The notes below the pieces were generated by a model. The model did no database searches and had not been told where the DNA came from. It saw only the letters and a list, made by a program, of their open reading frames with translations. Below, in pieces: positions 17,457-25,986 of a stretch of 64,000 nt of DNA; the first letter of the stretch is position 1; each line of letters starts with the position of its first letter. This DNA comes from Actinomycetes bacterium (GTDB lineage Bacteria; Actinomycetota; Acidimicrobiia; IMCC26256; PALSA-610), in the NCBI GenBank assembly GCA_025360585.1, contig JANYBW010000035.1:1-64000 (forward strand), read 5' to 3'. A program made the translations under genes and the position numbers.

Positions 17457-17965
17457 ACACCATGCCGTCCATCATTCAGTTACAACTCCAACCACTGACG
17501 GCCTCGGCTTGGGCGCCATTCGGAACGCTTCCTTCGGACGAACGGACTCCCACAGACAACAGCGATATCGAGTTTCTCCAACACGACGGGCACGTGAATT
17601 TCATTTTTCATCACACGCACGAACTGCAAGCAGGAACGCTTGGATCTTTGTGTGAATTACTGAATCGTCACGATACGCACACCCAAACGTTGATGCCAAT
17701 GACCGCGCCGGCCTACGTTGTGGTTGCGCCAGCACACATTGACTTTTCCGATCAATCGGATTTTGGGGAAGTGCGAGCATTTCGGCTCGAACAGCATGCG
17801 GCCGCAACGCTGGCGAGAGGCACGTGGCATTGGGGGCCGTATCCGATCGGCTCCGATTCTTTGCGGATTTTCAATGTGCAAGGCCGCGGTTGGGCGAGCG
17901 ACAATGGCATCGTGTGGCTTAAGCGCGATCACAACACGGTCTATGAGGTGGTATGCAATGAGTGA
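17453..17965 (+). CDS. Ureidoglycolate lyase (AllA)-family protein
   Basis: The 170-residue protein, or 167 residues if started at ATG 17462, shows the AllA-family cupin-like pattern: ASAWAPFGTL near the N-terminus, VVAPAHIDFSD, FRLEQHAAATLARGTWHW and a C-terminal IVWLKRDHNTVYEV. AllA converts ureidoglycolate to glyoxylate and urea, but many family members sit in other sugar-acid pathways. The neighbouring D-2-hydroxyacid dehydrogenase could reduce glyoxylate, which fits. Starts overlap the DUF1003 gene (GTGA) and the next gene starts inside its end (ATGAGTGA at 17958), so all three are coupled. Confidence 0.78.
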   Translation: MNTMPSIIQLQLQPLTASAWAPFGTLPSDERTPTDNSDIEFLQHDGHVNFIFHHTHELQAGTLGSLCELLNRHDTHTQTLMPMTAPAYVVVAPAHIDFSDQSDFGEVRAFRLEQHAAATLARGTWHWGPYPIGSDSLRIFNVQGRGWASDNGIVWLKRDHNTVYEVVCNE

Positions 17966-18752
17966 ATTCGATGGGCGCGGCGCGATCGTGACGGGCGGCG
18001 CATCGGGTATCGGCGCGGCGACCGCAGCGCGGCTCGCCGCGGAAGGTGCACTCGTCGCAGTGGTCGACCGCGATGCGGCGGGCGCGTTTGCGCTAGCTGA
18101 GTCGATCCCCAACGCGATCGGCATTGATTGCGATGTGCGCGACACCGCACAGATCGACGCAACGGTTGCCCAAGTCGTCGCCGAATTTGGTGACTGCTCT
18201 TTGCTCGTGAACAACGCCGGAGTAGGCGACCTACGCCCGATGCACACCGTCGACGACAATCTTTGGCATCGTCTCCTCGACGTAAACCTCACCGGTACAT
18301 TCTCGATGATGCGCGCGGTATTGCCGCACATGCTGGCCGCGCAACGCGGCGCGATCGTGAACAACGCATCGCTTTCGGGCCTCGCTCCCACTCGCAACGA
18401 GGCTGCGTATTCGGCGGCGAAGGCTGGCGTCATCGCGCTCACGAAAAGCGGAGCTTTGGAATACGGCCCGCACGTACGGGTCAATTGCGTGGCTCCCGGC
18501 TTCATCTCCACGCCCCTCACCATCGCGTTCCAGCAAATGCCCGACACCTTCGAACCCATCCGCGATTCCATACCGCTACAACGCATGGGCACAGCCGAGG
18601 ATGTCGCCGAAGTCATCGCGTTTTTGTGCTCCGAGCGGGCGGCCTACGTCACCGGCCAAACCTTGATTGTCGACGGTGGTCTCGGCCTACCGCAGGCCGG
18701 AACCGACGCGGCACTCGCGGCACTCTTCGCTAAATTCAGCGCACAAGGATAG
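17958..18752 (+). CDS. Short-chain dehydrogenase/reductase (SDR)
   Basis: The 264-residue classical SDR has the NAD(P) motif TGGASGIGAA, CDVRD, NNAGVG, the catalytic Ser in NNASLSGLA, the YSAAK Tyr-Lys pair, and GQTLIVDGG near the end. The Asp in VVDRD after the second strand suggests NAD rather than NADP. ATG 17958 lies behind GAGGTGG and overlaps the end of the AllA-family gene by eight bases. SDRs of this class oxidise sugar acids or secondary alcohols; the co-transcribed partner suggests a sugar-acid or ureido-acid substrate. Confidence 0.92.
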   Translation: MSEFDGRGAIVTGGASGIGAATAARLAAEGALVAVVDRDAAGAFALAESIPNAIGIDCDVRDTAQIDATVAQVVAEFGDCSLLVNNAGVGDLRPMHTVDDNLWHRLLDVNLTGTFSMMRAVLPHMLAAQRGAIVNNASLSGLAPTRNEAAYSAAKAGVIALTKSGALEYGPHVRVNCVAPGFISTPLTIAFQQMPDTFEPIRDSIPLQRMGTAEDVAEVIAFLCSERAAYVTGQTLIVDGGLGLPQAGTDAALAALFAKFSAQG

Positions 18753-18767
18753 GGCACAACGAATCCT

Positions 18768-18798
18768 TTGGAGACGGCCTAAGCGATTCGGTTACACT
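18768..18798 (+). promoter_or_regulatory. Probable promoter of tRNA-Arg
   Basis: TTGGAG (18768-18773) and TACACT (18793-18798) resemble -35 and -10 boxes with a 19-base spacer, slightly long. The -10 box ends 12 bases before the mature tRNA, a typical distance. Confidence 0.4.
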
Positions 18799-18810
18799 GC
18801 CCCGCCACAA

Positions 18811-18886
18811 GCGCTCGTAGCTCAATGGATAGAGCATCTGACTACGGATCAGAAGGTTGGGAGTTCGACTCTCTCCGAGCGCGCCA
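18811..18886 (+). tRNA. tRNA-Arg (anticodon ACG)
   Basis: Acceptor GCGCTCG pairs with CGAGCGC, followed by discriminator G and encoded CCA (18884-18886). Anticodon stem TCTGA/TCAGA encloses CTACGGA, giving anticodon ACG, expected to be edited to ICG to read CGU, CGC and CGA. The T-arm carries GTTCGACTC. The D-arm with TAGCTCAATGG-type sequence is normal. Confidence 0.96.
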
Positions 18887-18904
18887 ACAAAATAGGTCCC
18901 TGAC

Positions 18905-18930
18905 CTGCACTGATGGATACTTCAGTGCAG
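18905..18930. other. Perfect stem-loop after tRNA-Arg
   Basis: CTGCACTGA (18905-18913) and TCAGTGCAG (18922-18930) form a 9-bp perfect hairpin with an 8-base loop, 18 bases after the tRNA. There is no U-tract, so it may be a processing or weak termination signal for the tRNA transcript rather than a classical terminator. Confidence 0.45.
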
Positions 18931-19079
18931 CAGTCAAGGATCCATTTCGAAAACGCGCTGAACTGCGCGGGCTTCGCCACACCGAAGCGACGTCGATCGG
19001 GCGTGGCGATCGGCGTCCATCGGTGCCATCGTAAGGCCATTCAGAATTCCGGCTCACAGTTTGGCCCTATCCTTGAGTT

Positions 19080-19931
19080 GTGCGCGACGCTCCGATTCCA
19101 GCCACTGCTCCTGCACCAACAAGAACCCGGAATTTACTCACCGCGCTATCGATCGTCACTGCACTCATCCCACCAACATTTGGCGTTGTACAAGCGGCAA
19201 CAAGTTCGATCCACAAACCAAAGGCTCCGACACCGAGCGTGCAACACAATCCGAGCGATCTGGATCAGGGAACGCTCGTTTTCAGCGATGATTTCACGCG
19301 GCAGTCGAGCGGGTGGCCACAACAATCACTCGAGTCAGGCACCAATTTTGAGTACGGCAACGGGTCCTACCTCATCCACACGATTGGCTCGCTCAAAGCG
19401 TTCGCGCGTGCGCCATATTTCGCCGCTTCGAGCCACCTTCAGATCACCGCCGTCGCGACGATCCCACCCGATGCAAGCCCGTCGGCGGCAATCGGGGTCT
19501 CATGTCGAGGTCCGGCCACTACAGCCCGGCAGATTCGTTACGAGTTCGATCTCCACCGAGATGGGCGTTGGAAGATCGAACGTCGGCTCGGGGAGCTCTC
19601 GACGTTGACGCGACCTGTTGTACTGATGCAGGGCCAAAGCGAATCGGTGCAGCCAACCCTGCCCACCACAATCACTGCAATCTGCGACACAACCACCGAC
19701 GGATCTTCGGTGCGCCTTGCCCTGTATTTCAATCGCATACTCGTCGGCGAAACAGCTAGCGAAGCTGGCAGCGCACCCCTCGGCGGTTGGTACGCATCGC
19801 TCACCGCCGATGGCTACCGCAACGCGGAAACGACCTTCACGGTGAACCAGTTCGACCTACGCTCGCGCGGGGATTATGTAAAGGGCGATGGCGGGACAAC
19901 CCCATCGCAGACCGCACTGCCGTTGCAATAG
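19080..19931 (+). CDS. Secreted beta-sandwich protein of unknown function
   Basis: The 283-residue protein (GTG 19080) has a signal-peptide-like N-terminus: short charged stretch, hydrophobic core LLTALSIVTALIPPTF and an Ala-rich cleavage region near GVVQAAT. After a Pro-rich linker, the mature part beginning LVFSDDFTRQSSGWP has the strand pattern of LamG/jelly-roll (concanavalin-like) domains, with FEYGNGSYLI, YEFDLHRDGRWKIE and LALYFNRILVGE. Such domains bind or hydrolyse glycans; no catalytic residues can be assigned. It borders the polysaccharide locus and converges with an acyltransferase gene. Confidence 0.75.
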   Translation: MRDAPIPATAPAPTRTRNLLTALSIVTALIPPTFGVVQAATSSIHKPKAPTPSVQHNPSDLDQGTLVFSDDFTRQSSGWPQQSLESGTNFEYGNGSYLIHTIGSLKAFARAPYFAASSHLQITAVATIPPDASPSAAIGVSCRGPATTARQIRYEFDLHRDGRWKIERRLGELSTLTRPVVLMQGQSESVQPTLPTTITAICDTTTDGSSVRLALYFNRILVGETASEAGSAPLGGWYASLTADGYRNAETTFTVNQFDLRSRGDYVKGDGGTTPSQTALPLQ

Positions 19932-19971
19932 CGATGAGCGGCACGGACTATCGGTCCCACGACTACCGAGC

Positions 19972-21063
19972 CTACGGAACGGGTGACGCGATCATCGCAA
20001 TCTTGCGAGCATCGATACGTTGCCGTAAATGCGTCGCCGGGTTCATCACGAAGCGTTGGAGGGTCCACGCAATCGATACCGAAAGCGTGAAGGTAACGAT
20101 CGCAACCACCATCTTGTTTTGGAGATGTTTGTATACCTCCGCGATCACCACGAGGTGCACCAGATAGAACGCGAACGAAAGCTGCCCAAACCACACGAAT
20201 GGGCGTGAATTCAAAATGCGACCCGCAATCGAATGCGGAGCGACGATCACGTAACGAATAATGAACACCAGCGCGAGCGCTTGAATCGTGTAGCGGAATC
20301 CTTCACGAAATTCGAAGTTACGCACGACCAACGACCCAACAATTGCGGCCCCACCGAGAATCGCAGCAGCGCGGCTTTGGGGTTCCGTTTCGCGAACCGG
20401 ATCGATCATTGGATTGCGATGCAGCGCGAGCGCGCAACCCAGCAACAGTGCATCGGCGCGCGTATCGGTTGAGTAATACGTGCGACCTTGGCTCGCATGA
20501 AAATAGAAAACGAGCACGCAACGCCACACCACAACTGCTGCGGCCAAGGCTAAGAAGGTGACCGCTTGATTGCGATACGCGAACCGCAAACGGTTCAAAA
20601 CTACAAACAGAACTGGCAACACCAAATAGAAATGCTCTTCGACCGCGAGTGACCAATACACCCCGGTGCCCAGCATGGGTTGTTGTTTACCGTGGTACAG
20701 GATCGAGAAATAATTGATGTAGTGCAATACCTGACTGAGGAAGGGAAAGGTGTCGACGTGGCCATTGCCAAGACCAACGGTCAGCGTCAGCACAGCTCCG
20801 ATGCCCAACACCGCGTACAGCGCCGGCCAGATTCGAAAGAACCGTCGCCGGTAAAACGCAGTCAGCGAAATCGAATGATCGCGATCATGTTCGACCCGCA
20901 ACAAGGTAGTGATGAGGTAGCCGGAGAGCACGAAAAATACCGTGACCCCAAACCCGCCGGGAGTGAGTTCATAACCAACATGGCTTGCAAACACCAAGCC
21001 GATACTCACTGCGCGCAGACCGTCGAGCGACGGAATCGTCATAAACCGGCGAGTCTCAGACAC
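19972..21063 (-). CDS. Acyltransferase 3 family membrane protein
   Basis: The 363-residue protein begins with the family hallmark PSLDGLRAVSIGLVFASH, containing the catalytic His in the first helix, and follows with FFVLSGYLIT, YRRRFFRIWPALY (the conserved R-x10-H region variant) and WSLAVEEHFYLVLPVL. About ten transmembrane helices are visible. These enzymes move acetyl or other acyl groups onto extracellular sugars (OafA type). It stands at the left end of the polysaccharide locus. A related enzyme is encoded at 29850-30983. Confidence 0.92.
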   Translation of the reverse strand: MSETRRFMTIPSLDGLRAVSIGLVFASHVGYELTPGGFGVTVFFVLSGYLITTLLRVEHDRDHSISLTAFYRRRFFRIWPALYAVLGIGAVLTLTVGLGNGHVDTFPFLSQVLHYINYFSILYHGKQQPMLGTGVYWSLAVEEHFYLVLPVLFVVLNRLRFAYRNQAVTFLALAAAVVVWRCVLVFYFHASQGRTYYSTDTRADALLLGCALALHRNPMIDPVRETEPQSRAAAILGGAAIVGSLVVRNFEFREGFRYTIQALALVFIIRYVIVAPHSIAGRILNSRPFVWFGQLSFAFYLVHLVVIAEVYKHLQNKMVVAIVTFTLSVSIAWTLQRFVMNPATHLRQRIDARKIAMIASPVP

Positions 21064-21216
21064 TAACTACTCGCACATTGACCACAGCACGTGACAATAG
21101 TTGCCGTCAATGCCCTGGAATTCCTTCAACAGTGCAGAAAACCGACATCTGTGACAGACTATATGAAGTAGGGCGAGGCGGACGGCGCCCTCGGTGTGTG
21201 AGGCAGGCGGATCACG

Positions 21217-22692
21217 ATGACGATGAATACTGCTATCGATGCAGGTGAGGACCTCGATACGGGCCCGCCCCGTTCACACACGCGCCCGATGGTGCTGCAC
21301 AACGCGGTCGGGACACGCACCGCGCCCCGCAATTCATTGATTTCCACGCTTCGTGGTCGAGCGCTACAAGTCCAAGCGGATATAATCGCGACGTTGCTCG
21401 CGCTTGCAATCACGCAACGGCTCGCCAAGCATGACTATTACGCCGCGAACGGCTTACGTATTTGGTTCGTCGCCCCGCTCATATTCGTTGGGGTCTTCGC
21501 CCAGCTTCGGCTCTACAGCGCACGCACCGTCGGTCTTGCCCTCAATGAATTTCGGCGGGTCGTATACGGCGCAGCATTTTCCGCGCTGTTGATCGGCTAC
21601 GTCCTCGCAATCGGCGCGGCCCGTACACCGCGCGAAGACATGATTCTCGCGGCGAACGCGATCGTGCTCCTCACGATCGAACGGCGCGCGACTCGACGCT
21701 ACTTTTCGTGGCGTCGCGGCCGCGGGCTCGGAGCGCGCCGAACCGTGCTCGTGGGTACGGGCAAGGACTGCGACGATCTCAGCGACCTCATCAACGCAAA
21801 TCCGGAACTTGGCTATCGCGTGGTCGCGCGGACGCTCTTGGTCGGTCACAACGCCGACCGAAACGTACGCGCGGTCGTAAACGCAGTGCGCCAATCTGAT
21901 GCCACCGATGTGTTGTTGGCCGAACACGCGCTTGACGGCGACACGACGAAGCCGCTCGCTCGCGTCCTACACGATGCAGGAATTCGCCTGGAGGTTTCAT
22001 CGGGGCTCGTTGGCATCGATGCAAGCCGCATCACGTTGTCAATGATCGGCGGCCGGCCGGTCTTGCATCTCGAAGGCGCAGTGCAACGCGGTTGGCGTGC
22101 ATTCGCGAAACGAGGCTTCGATATCACAGTCAGCACTGTGGCGCTTGCACTTCTTGCACCGACGTTCGCGGTCGCGGCGTTTGCAATTTGGTTGAACGAT
22201 CGCGGCCCAGTGTTGTTCCGCCAACAACGCTTGGGCAAAGACGGCGAATTCTTCAACATGATCAAGCTCCGCACCATGGTCCCCGACGCCGAAGCGCGCC
22301 TCACTTCGCTTCGGGCCGCACACCCCGATTCCGGGCCATTGTTCAAAATGAAACACGACCCAAGAATTACCCGACCCGGCCGAATCTTTCGGAAATTGTC
22401 GATTGACGAGATCCCCCAGTTTTGGAATGTGCTCAAAGGCGAGATGAGTCTGGTAGGCCCGCGGCCCGCCCTTCCTGCCGAAGCCGCGACCTGGGAACAA
22501 CAAGTCGCAGAGCGCCTACGCGTCAAGCCAGGGATCACGGGGATTTGGCAAGTGAGCGGCCGCAGCGATGCGAGTTTCGAAGACTACGTTCGGCTCGATC
22601 TCTACTACGTCGACAACTGGAATTTGTTGTACGACCTCGCGATCCTCGCCAAGACCCTGCCAGCAGTGCTGCGATCCTCGGGCGCGTATTAA
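21217..22692 (+). CDS. Undecaprenyl-phosphate sugar-1-phosphate transferase (WbaP/WcaJ type)
   Basis: The 491-residue protein has an N-terminal region of about four hydrophobic helices, a nucleotide-binding-like middle domain (TVLVGTGKDCDDL) and a C-terminal bacterial sugar transferase domain starting FAKRGFDITVS, with FRQQRLGKDGEFFNMIKLRTM, RKLSIDEIPQFWNVL, GEMSLVGPRPALP, KPGITGIWQVSGRS and DLYYVDNWNLLYD. It initiates polysaccharide repeat-unit synthesis by placing a sugar phosphate on the undecaprenyl carrier at the inner membrane. Two ATGs (21217, 21223) are possible starts. It is divergent from the acyltransferase gene. Confidence 0.93.
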   Translation: MTMNTAIDAGEDLDTGPPRSHTRPMVLHNAVGTRTAPRNSLISTLRGRALQVQADIIATLLALAITQRLAKHDYYAANGLRIWFVAPLIFVGVFAQLRLYSARTVGLALNEFRRVVYGAAFSALLIGYVLAIGAARTPREDMILAANAIVLLTIERRATRRYFSWRRGRGLGARRTVLVGTGKDCDDLSDLINANPELGYRVVARTLLVGHNADRNVRAVVNAVRQSDATDVLLAEHALDGDTTKPLARVLHDAGIRLEVSSGLVGIDASRITLSMIGGRPVLHLEGAVQRGWRAFAKRGFDITVSTVALALLAPTFAVAAFAIWLNDRGPVLFRQQRLGKDGEFFNMIKLRTMVPDAEARLTSLRAAHPDSGPLFKMKHDPRITRPGRIFRKLSIDEIPQFWNVLKGEMSLVGPRPALPAEAATWEQQVAERLRVKPGITGIWQVSGRSDASFEDYVRLDLYYVDNWNLLYDLAILAKTLPAVLRSSGAY

Positions 22693-22721
22693 CTTCTGGA
22701 AGATTTGAAGTCGCGCCAGCA

Positions 22722-23540
22722 CTAGGCATTCACGCGCGCGACGTAGTAGAGCCACGCGTTCGCTGAGGTATCGGCGTTTGCATCGACGGCCGCACCGTCG
22801 TGATCACGCAGGACGGCAATGGAGTCGAAACCCGCCGTGCGCAGCGAATCGATCTGCGCCTTCATCGAAACGAACGCAACCACGATGCCGAACTGATGCG
22901 ACGCCGATGGATACAGACCGTGGGTGCCGGCATCAAACGCATCGCGCTGCAGCCGGCGAAAATTCTTAGTGCTGCCCGGCAACTCCCACAGCCTGCGAAT
23001 TGCGTTATAGATCACTCTGCGTGTGGCCATTGGAGCGAGGGGTCGAAGATTCCACGGCCGGTCGGTGAACGACGGACCATCGTGATTGTGCGAGTTAAAC
23101 ACAAAATATCCACCCGGCCGCAAGACCCGCCGCGCTTCTTTGAGAATCCTCACCCGGTCATCATGACCGACAGCGTCGATGCCGTTGAAACTAAAAAATA
23201 CCAATCCAAAATGAGCATCGGGAAACGCTGAAAGGTCGCGGGCGTCGGCGAGTACGAACCGTTCGCTGGGGTGCCGGCGCCGTGCGGCGGCAATCATCGA
23301 TACCGTGTAATCGATGCCGATGTAGTCCCTTGTGAGCAAACGCAGCAGCGGAGTCGTTCGGCCCGCACCCACCCCAAGATCAAGAATTGGTAGACCCCGC
23401 ACGTCATCGGCAACCCGGTTCAGTGACGCTTCTTCGCCTTGATCAATCCAACCAATCAAGTGCTCAAAAAACGCCGCGTTGTTTTCCCATACCTCGCGGT
23501 TCACTGCATCGGTGATCTCGAGTTCACCCACTGCAATCAC
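22722..23540 (-). CDS. Class I SAM-dependent methyltransferase
   Basis: The 272-residue protein has motif I ILDLGVGAGRTT, the acidic end of strand 2 in YIGIDYT, motif II-like FVLADARDLSAF and LVFFSFNGIDAV, and motif III ARRVLRPGGYFVFNSHNHDG. GTG at 23540 or 23531 are both possible starts. The family methylates small molecules, sugars or lipids; the setting points to a sugar or glycan precursor. It converges with the sugar transferase gene. Confidence 0.85.
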   Translation of the reverse strand: MIAVGELEITDAVNREVWENNAAFFEHLIGWIDQGEEASLNRVADDVRGLPILDLGVGAGRTTPLLRLLTRDYIGIDYTVSMIAAARRRHPSERFVLADARDLSAFPDAHFGLVFFSFNGIDAVGHDDRVRILKEARRVLRPGGYFVFNSHNHDGPSFTDRPWNLRPLAPMATRRVIYNAIRRLWELPGSTKNFRRLQRDAFDAGTHGLYPSASHQFGIVVAFVSMKAQIDSLRTAGFDSIAVLRDHDGAAVDANADTSANAWLYYVARVNA

Positions 23541-23612
23541 TCACTTCCAACGACTCATCGCATCGTCACGATCTGCAAACACTCTGCCGTGCGACCTTAC
23601 CAACGCGTTGAA

Positions 23613-24674
23613 TCAACAGCAACGTAAGGCAAGTGTGGTTTCGAACGCGAGGTGATCATCGCCGGGGATTTCAATATCGCGAACAGCCCGGACGGCCACT
23701 CCGCTATTCACCAGGGCATGATCGAGGCGCATCAACGGAGTAACGACCCCCAACAAGCCATCGCGCACGGGCCATGAGTTCGATAGGCCGAGACCACGGT
23801 CTTCGTGAGCATCGTGCAAACCCAAGTTCAGCAAATCCCGCAACGGCGGATTCCATCGGGTCGCGTTGAAATCACCGATCAGCGCCAACGGTGCCGTTGA
23901 ACCTTTCACGAGTGGAATGAGCCCCCGAATTTCACCCTTCCAGCGCAAGCGACCGTGCAGTGCACCATCGACATGCAGCCCAACAATGTCGATCGTCGCG
24001 TGGGCGCGAGCGATCCGAACCATCGGCAGTTCGTTGCCCCAATCCGCGATGATCGAGTGGCGCTCGAACGGCAACCGCGAGTACACGCCATCGGTATCGC
24101 CGCTGCGCGCGGGCGCAGCAAGAAGCTGGTGTGGAAATTTCGTATTCAGGCCCGCCGCGTTCAAAGCAGAGCGCATGGCCGGGCTGACCTCAACCAGAAT
24201 CAACACATCTGCGGTGCTCGCCAGCACTCGTTTCGCGGCGGCTTGGGGGACGGGGTTTTGATCCCACAAGTTGGCCGAAAAGACCGTCAGTGTCGGTGCT
24301 TTGGCCGCCCAGTTTGGCACCGAAGCTGATCCGATCGCCGGCGCCAACAACGCGACGTGAGCGATCGCCAGCGCAACCGCAAGCATCGCGGTGACCCAGC
24401 GCCGTTGCCACGCAGCGATAACGCCGATGATCCACACCGGCACGAACGCAATCGGCAAGACACTTTGCAACAAGACCGTAACTGAAGCGATCCGAGTAAC
24501 CCCGAAAACGATCGAGATCACGCACCATGCCAAGAGCGCCATGAACATCCAAACCCCAACGGTCAGTACGAGCCGGCGTGGGCGCGCAGTCGCTAACCAT
24601 GCGCGCCCAGATTCGAAGACCGACGGCCGCGGTGTTTTAGACGAAGTCGTTTGGCCGCGACTGCGTCGCCTCAT
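23613..24674 (-). CDS. Membrane-anchored endonuclease/exonuclease/phosphatase-family protein
   Basis: Start ATG 24674 sits behind GAGGA, giving 353 residues. Three hydrophobic helices in the first 130 residues anchor the protein; the catalytic domain follows on the outside, with TVFSANLWDQN, ADVLILVEVSP (Glu), IVGLHVDG, LALIGDFNATRWN (Asp/Asn) and a C-terminal IPGDDHLAFETTL (Asp-His). These are the EEP-family residues that act on phosphodiesters. Extracellular members include nucleases and phosphatases; the substrate is unknown. It is divergent from the glycosyltransferase that starts near 24800. Confidence 0.85.
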   Translation of the reverse strand: MRRRSRGQTTSSKTPRPSVFESGRAWLATARPRRLVLTVGVWMFMALLAWCVISIVFGVTRIASVTVLLQSVLPIAFVPVWIIGVIAAWQRRWVTAMLAVALAIAHVALLAPAIGSASVPNWAAKAPTLTVFSANLWDQNPVPQAAAKRVLASTADVLILVEVSPAMRSALNAAGLNTKFPHQLLAAPARSGDTDGVYSRLPFERHSIIADWGNELPMVRIARAHATIDIVGLHVDGALHGRLRWKGEIRGLIPLVKGSTAPLALIGDFNATRWNPPLRDLLNLGLHDAHEDRGLGLSNSWPVRDGLLGVVTPLMRLDHALVNSGVAVRAVRDIEIPGDDHLAFETTLALRCC

Positions 24675-24866
24675 GTTGTCCTCGGAACCGTCGAGCACAC
24701 CGCGGTCTCGTAGCATCGAGTCATCGATATCGGGCCACCATTCCAGCAATACCTCCACATCACCGGCATTACTGCTATCCGGTGCCGCAGCGATGGCCTG
24801 ATCCATCTCGACCCAAGTTGGGAACGCGATCTCGCGCACCATACGTATCTCGGCGACGAAGTCGTT

Positions 24867-25967
24867 GTGTTGTGTCCGATCACAGAAACCGAGATCGTAC
24901 CGCCCGGTTTTGTTGCCTTCGATCGTCCTCAGTTTCGCTTCGTTGCGCTCCCTGAACACACGAGCACAGCTCGCTACATTCTGAGCGGGCGCTTGATTCG
25001 AGCGATCCTGACCATGTGGATCCACGTTGGCCAAGCCGACCTCATGTTCGCGGGCATCGTCGAACATCCCATCCCGTACGGGTGGTTCGCGTTCCCGATC
25101 GCGAAGCTGCGCAGAACGACTTCATATACGTTCTTGGAATCGGCGCCGTGGCGAATCGTTTCGCTGGTTAGCACCTCCCGAAAACAACGGTTCCGTAGCT
25201 GGGTGACGACCCGATTGAACCAAGCCGCGCTCACACTCATCGACTTCGCGGCGGTAACCCAACCTGCGTACGCAGAAATGCTCCCGGCGTCAACGGCTCG
25301 TGTGCTCACCCCAGCTTCGTGGTTCTTGCAATCGGAAGCCGCGGATGCAAGCATGCTCGCCAACCTCCGAGCGAACCGCGATGCGTCGGCAGGGCCCACC
25401 ATTTTGTTCGTCGCGCGACTCGAAGCTGCCAAAGGGATTCCGCAGCTCATCGCGGCGTTGCGACAACTCGACCAGGCCATGAAGCCCGACTCCCGAACCT
25501 TCACGGTCAAGGTGCTCGGCACAGGTCCGCTGGCCGGCGAAGTGGCGGCCTGCGCGGCATCACTACGGAACGTCGCGTTGCATTTTCTCGATCCGGTCGC
25601 GTACGGGCCCGCCTTCTTTGCGCACTTCGCAGATATCGACGCGCTCGTGGTGACAAACCTGGCGGATGAACAACCCCGCATCATCTTTGACGCGGCCTCA
25701 CAAGGCGTTGCGACTATTGGGTTTGCAACCACAGGGGTGGCATCGATTATCGAATCCAACCAGACCGGTCTACTGCTGCCCGTTGGGTCTGTGAACGCAC
25801 TCACTACGGCGTTGCACGATCTCTTGAACCCCGCGCAACTCGAATCCGTGCGGGCCATGGGCGACGCCGCGCGTGCGCAGGCACGAGAATACGACCACGT
25901 AGCGATGCATCAGCGCCGCCAAACATTCCTGCGCCAAAACTTCCAGCGTTCACCGCATTCGCAATGA
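24867..25967 (+). CDS. Glycosyltransferase family 4-like protein, start uncertain
   Basis: The C-terminal half is a GT4 domain with ILFVARLEAAKGIPQLI, VLGTGPLAGE, a late acidic segment NLADEQPRIIFDAASQG and GVASIIESNQTGLLLPVG. From GTG 24867 it is 366 residues. The same frame is open upstream to TAG 24711 and encodes DGLIHLDPSWERDLAHHTYL, which looks like the genuine GT4 N-terminus (the DG-x-W-DL-H pattern), yet offers no ATG, GTG or TTG; CTG 24798 or ATT 24768 are the only near-canonical candidates. Either a rare start codon is used or an upstream frameshift exists. It transfers a sugar to a lipid-linked glycan in the cytoplasm. Confidence 0.8.
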   Translation: MLCPITETEIVPPGFVAFDRPQFRFVALPEHTSTARYILSGRLIRAILTMWIHVGQADLMFAGIVEHPIPYGWFAFPIAKLRRTTSYTFLESAPWRIVSLVSTSRKQRFRSWVTTRLNQAALTLIDFAAVTQPAYAEMLPASTARVLTPASWFLQSEAADASMLANLRANRDASAGPTILFVARLEAAKGIPQLIAALRQLDQAMKPDSRTFTVKVLGTGPLAGEVAACAASLRNVALHFLDPVAYGPAFFAHFADIDALVVTNLADEQPRIIFDAASQGVATIGFATTGVASIIESNQTGLLLPVGSVNALTTALHDLLNPAQLESVRAMGDAARAQAREYDHVAMHQRRQTFLRQNFQRSPHSQ

Positions 25968-25986
25968 ACCTTGCGGAGCTCGCTGC

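Noticed and set aside
18905-18930. Rho-independent terminator after tRNA-Arg
   Set aside because: The hairpin is perfect but no T-run follows; it is therefore listed only as a stem-loop.
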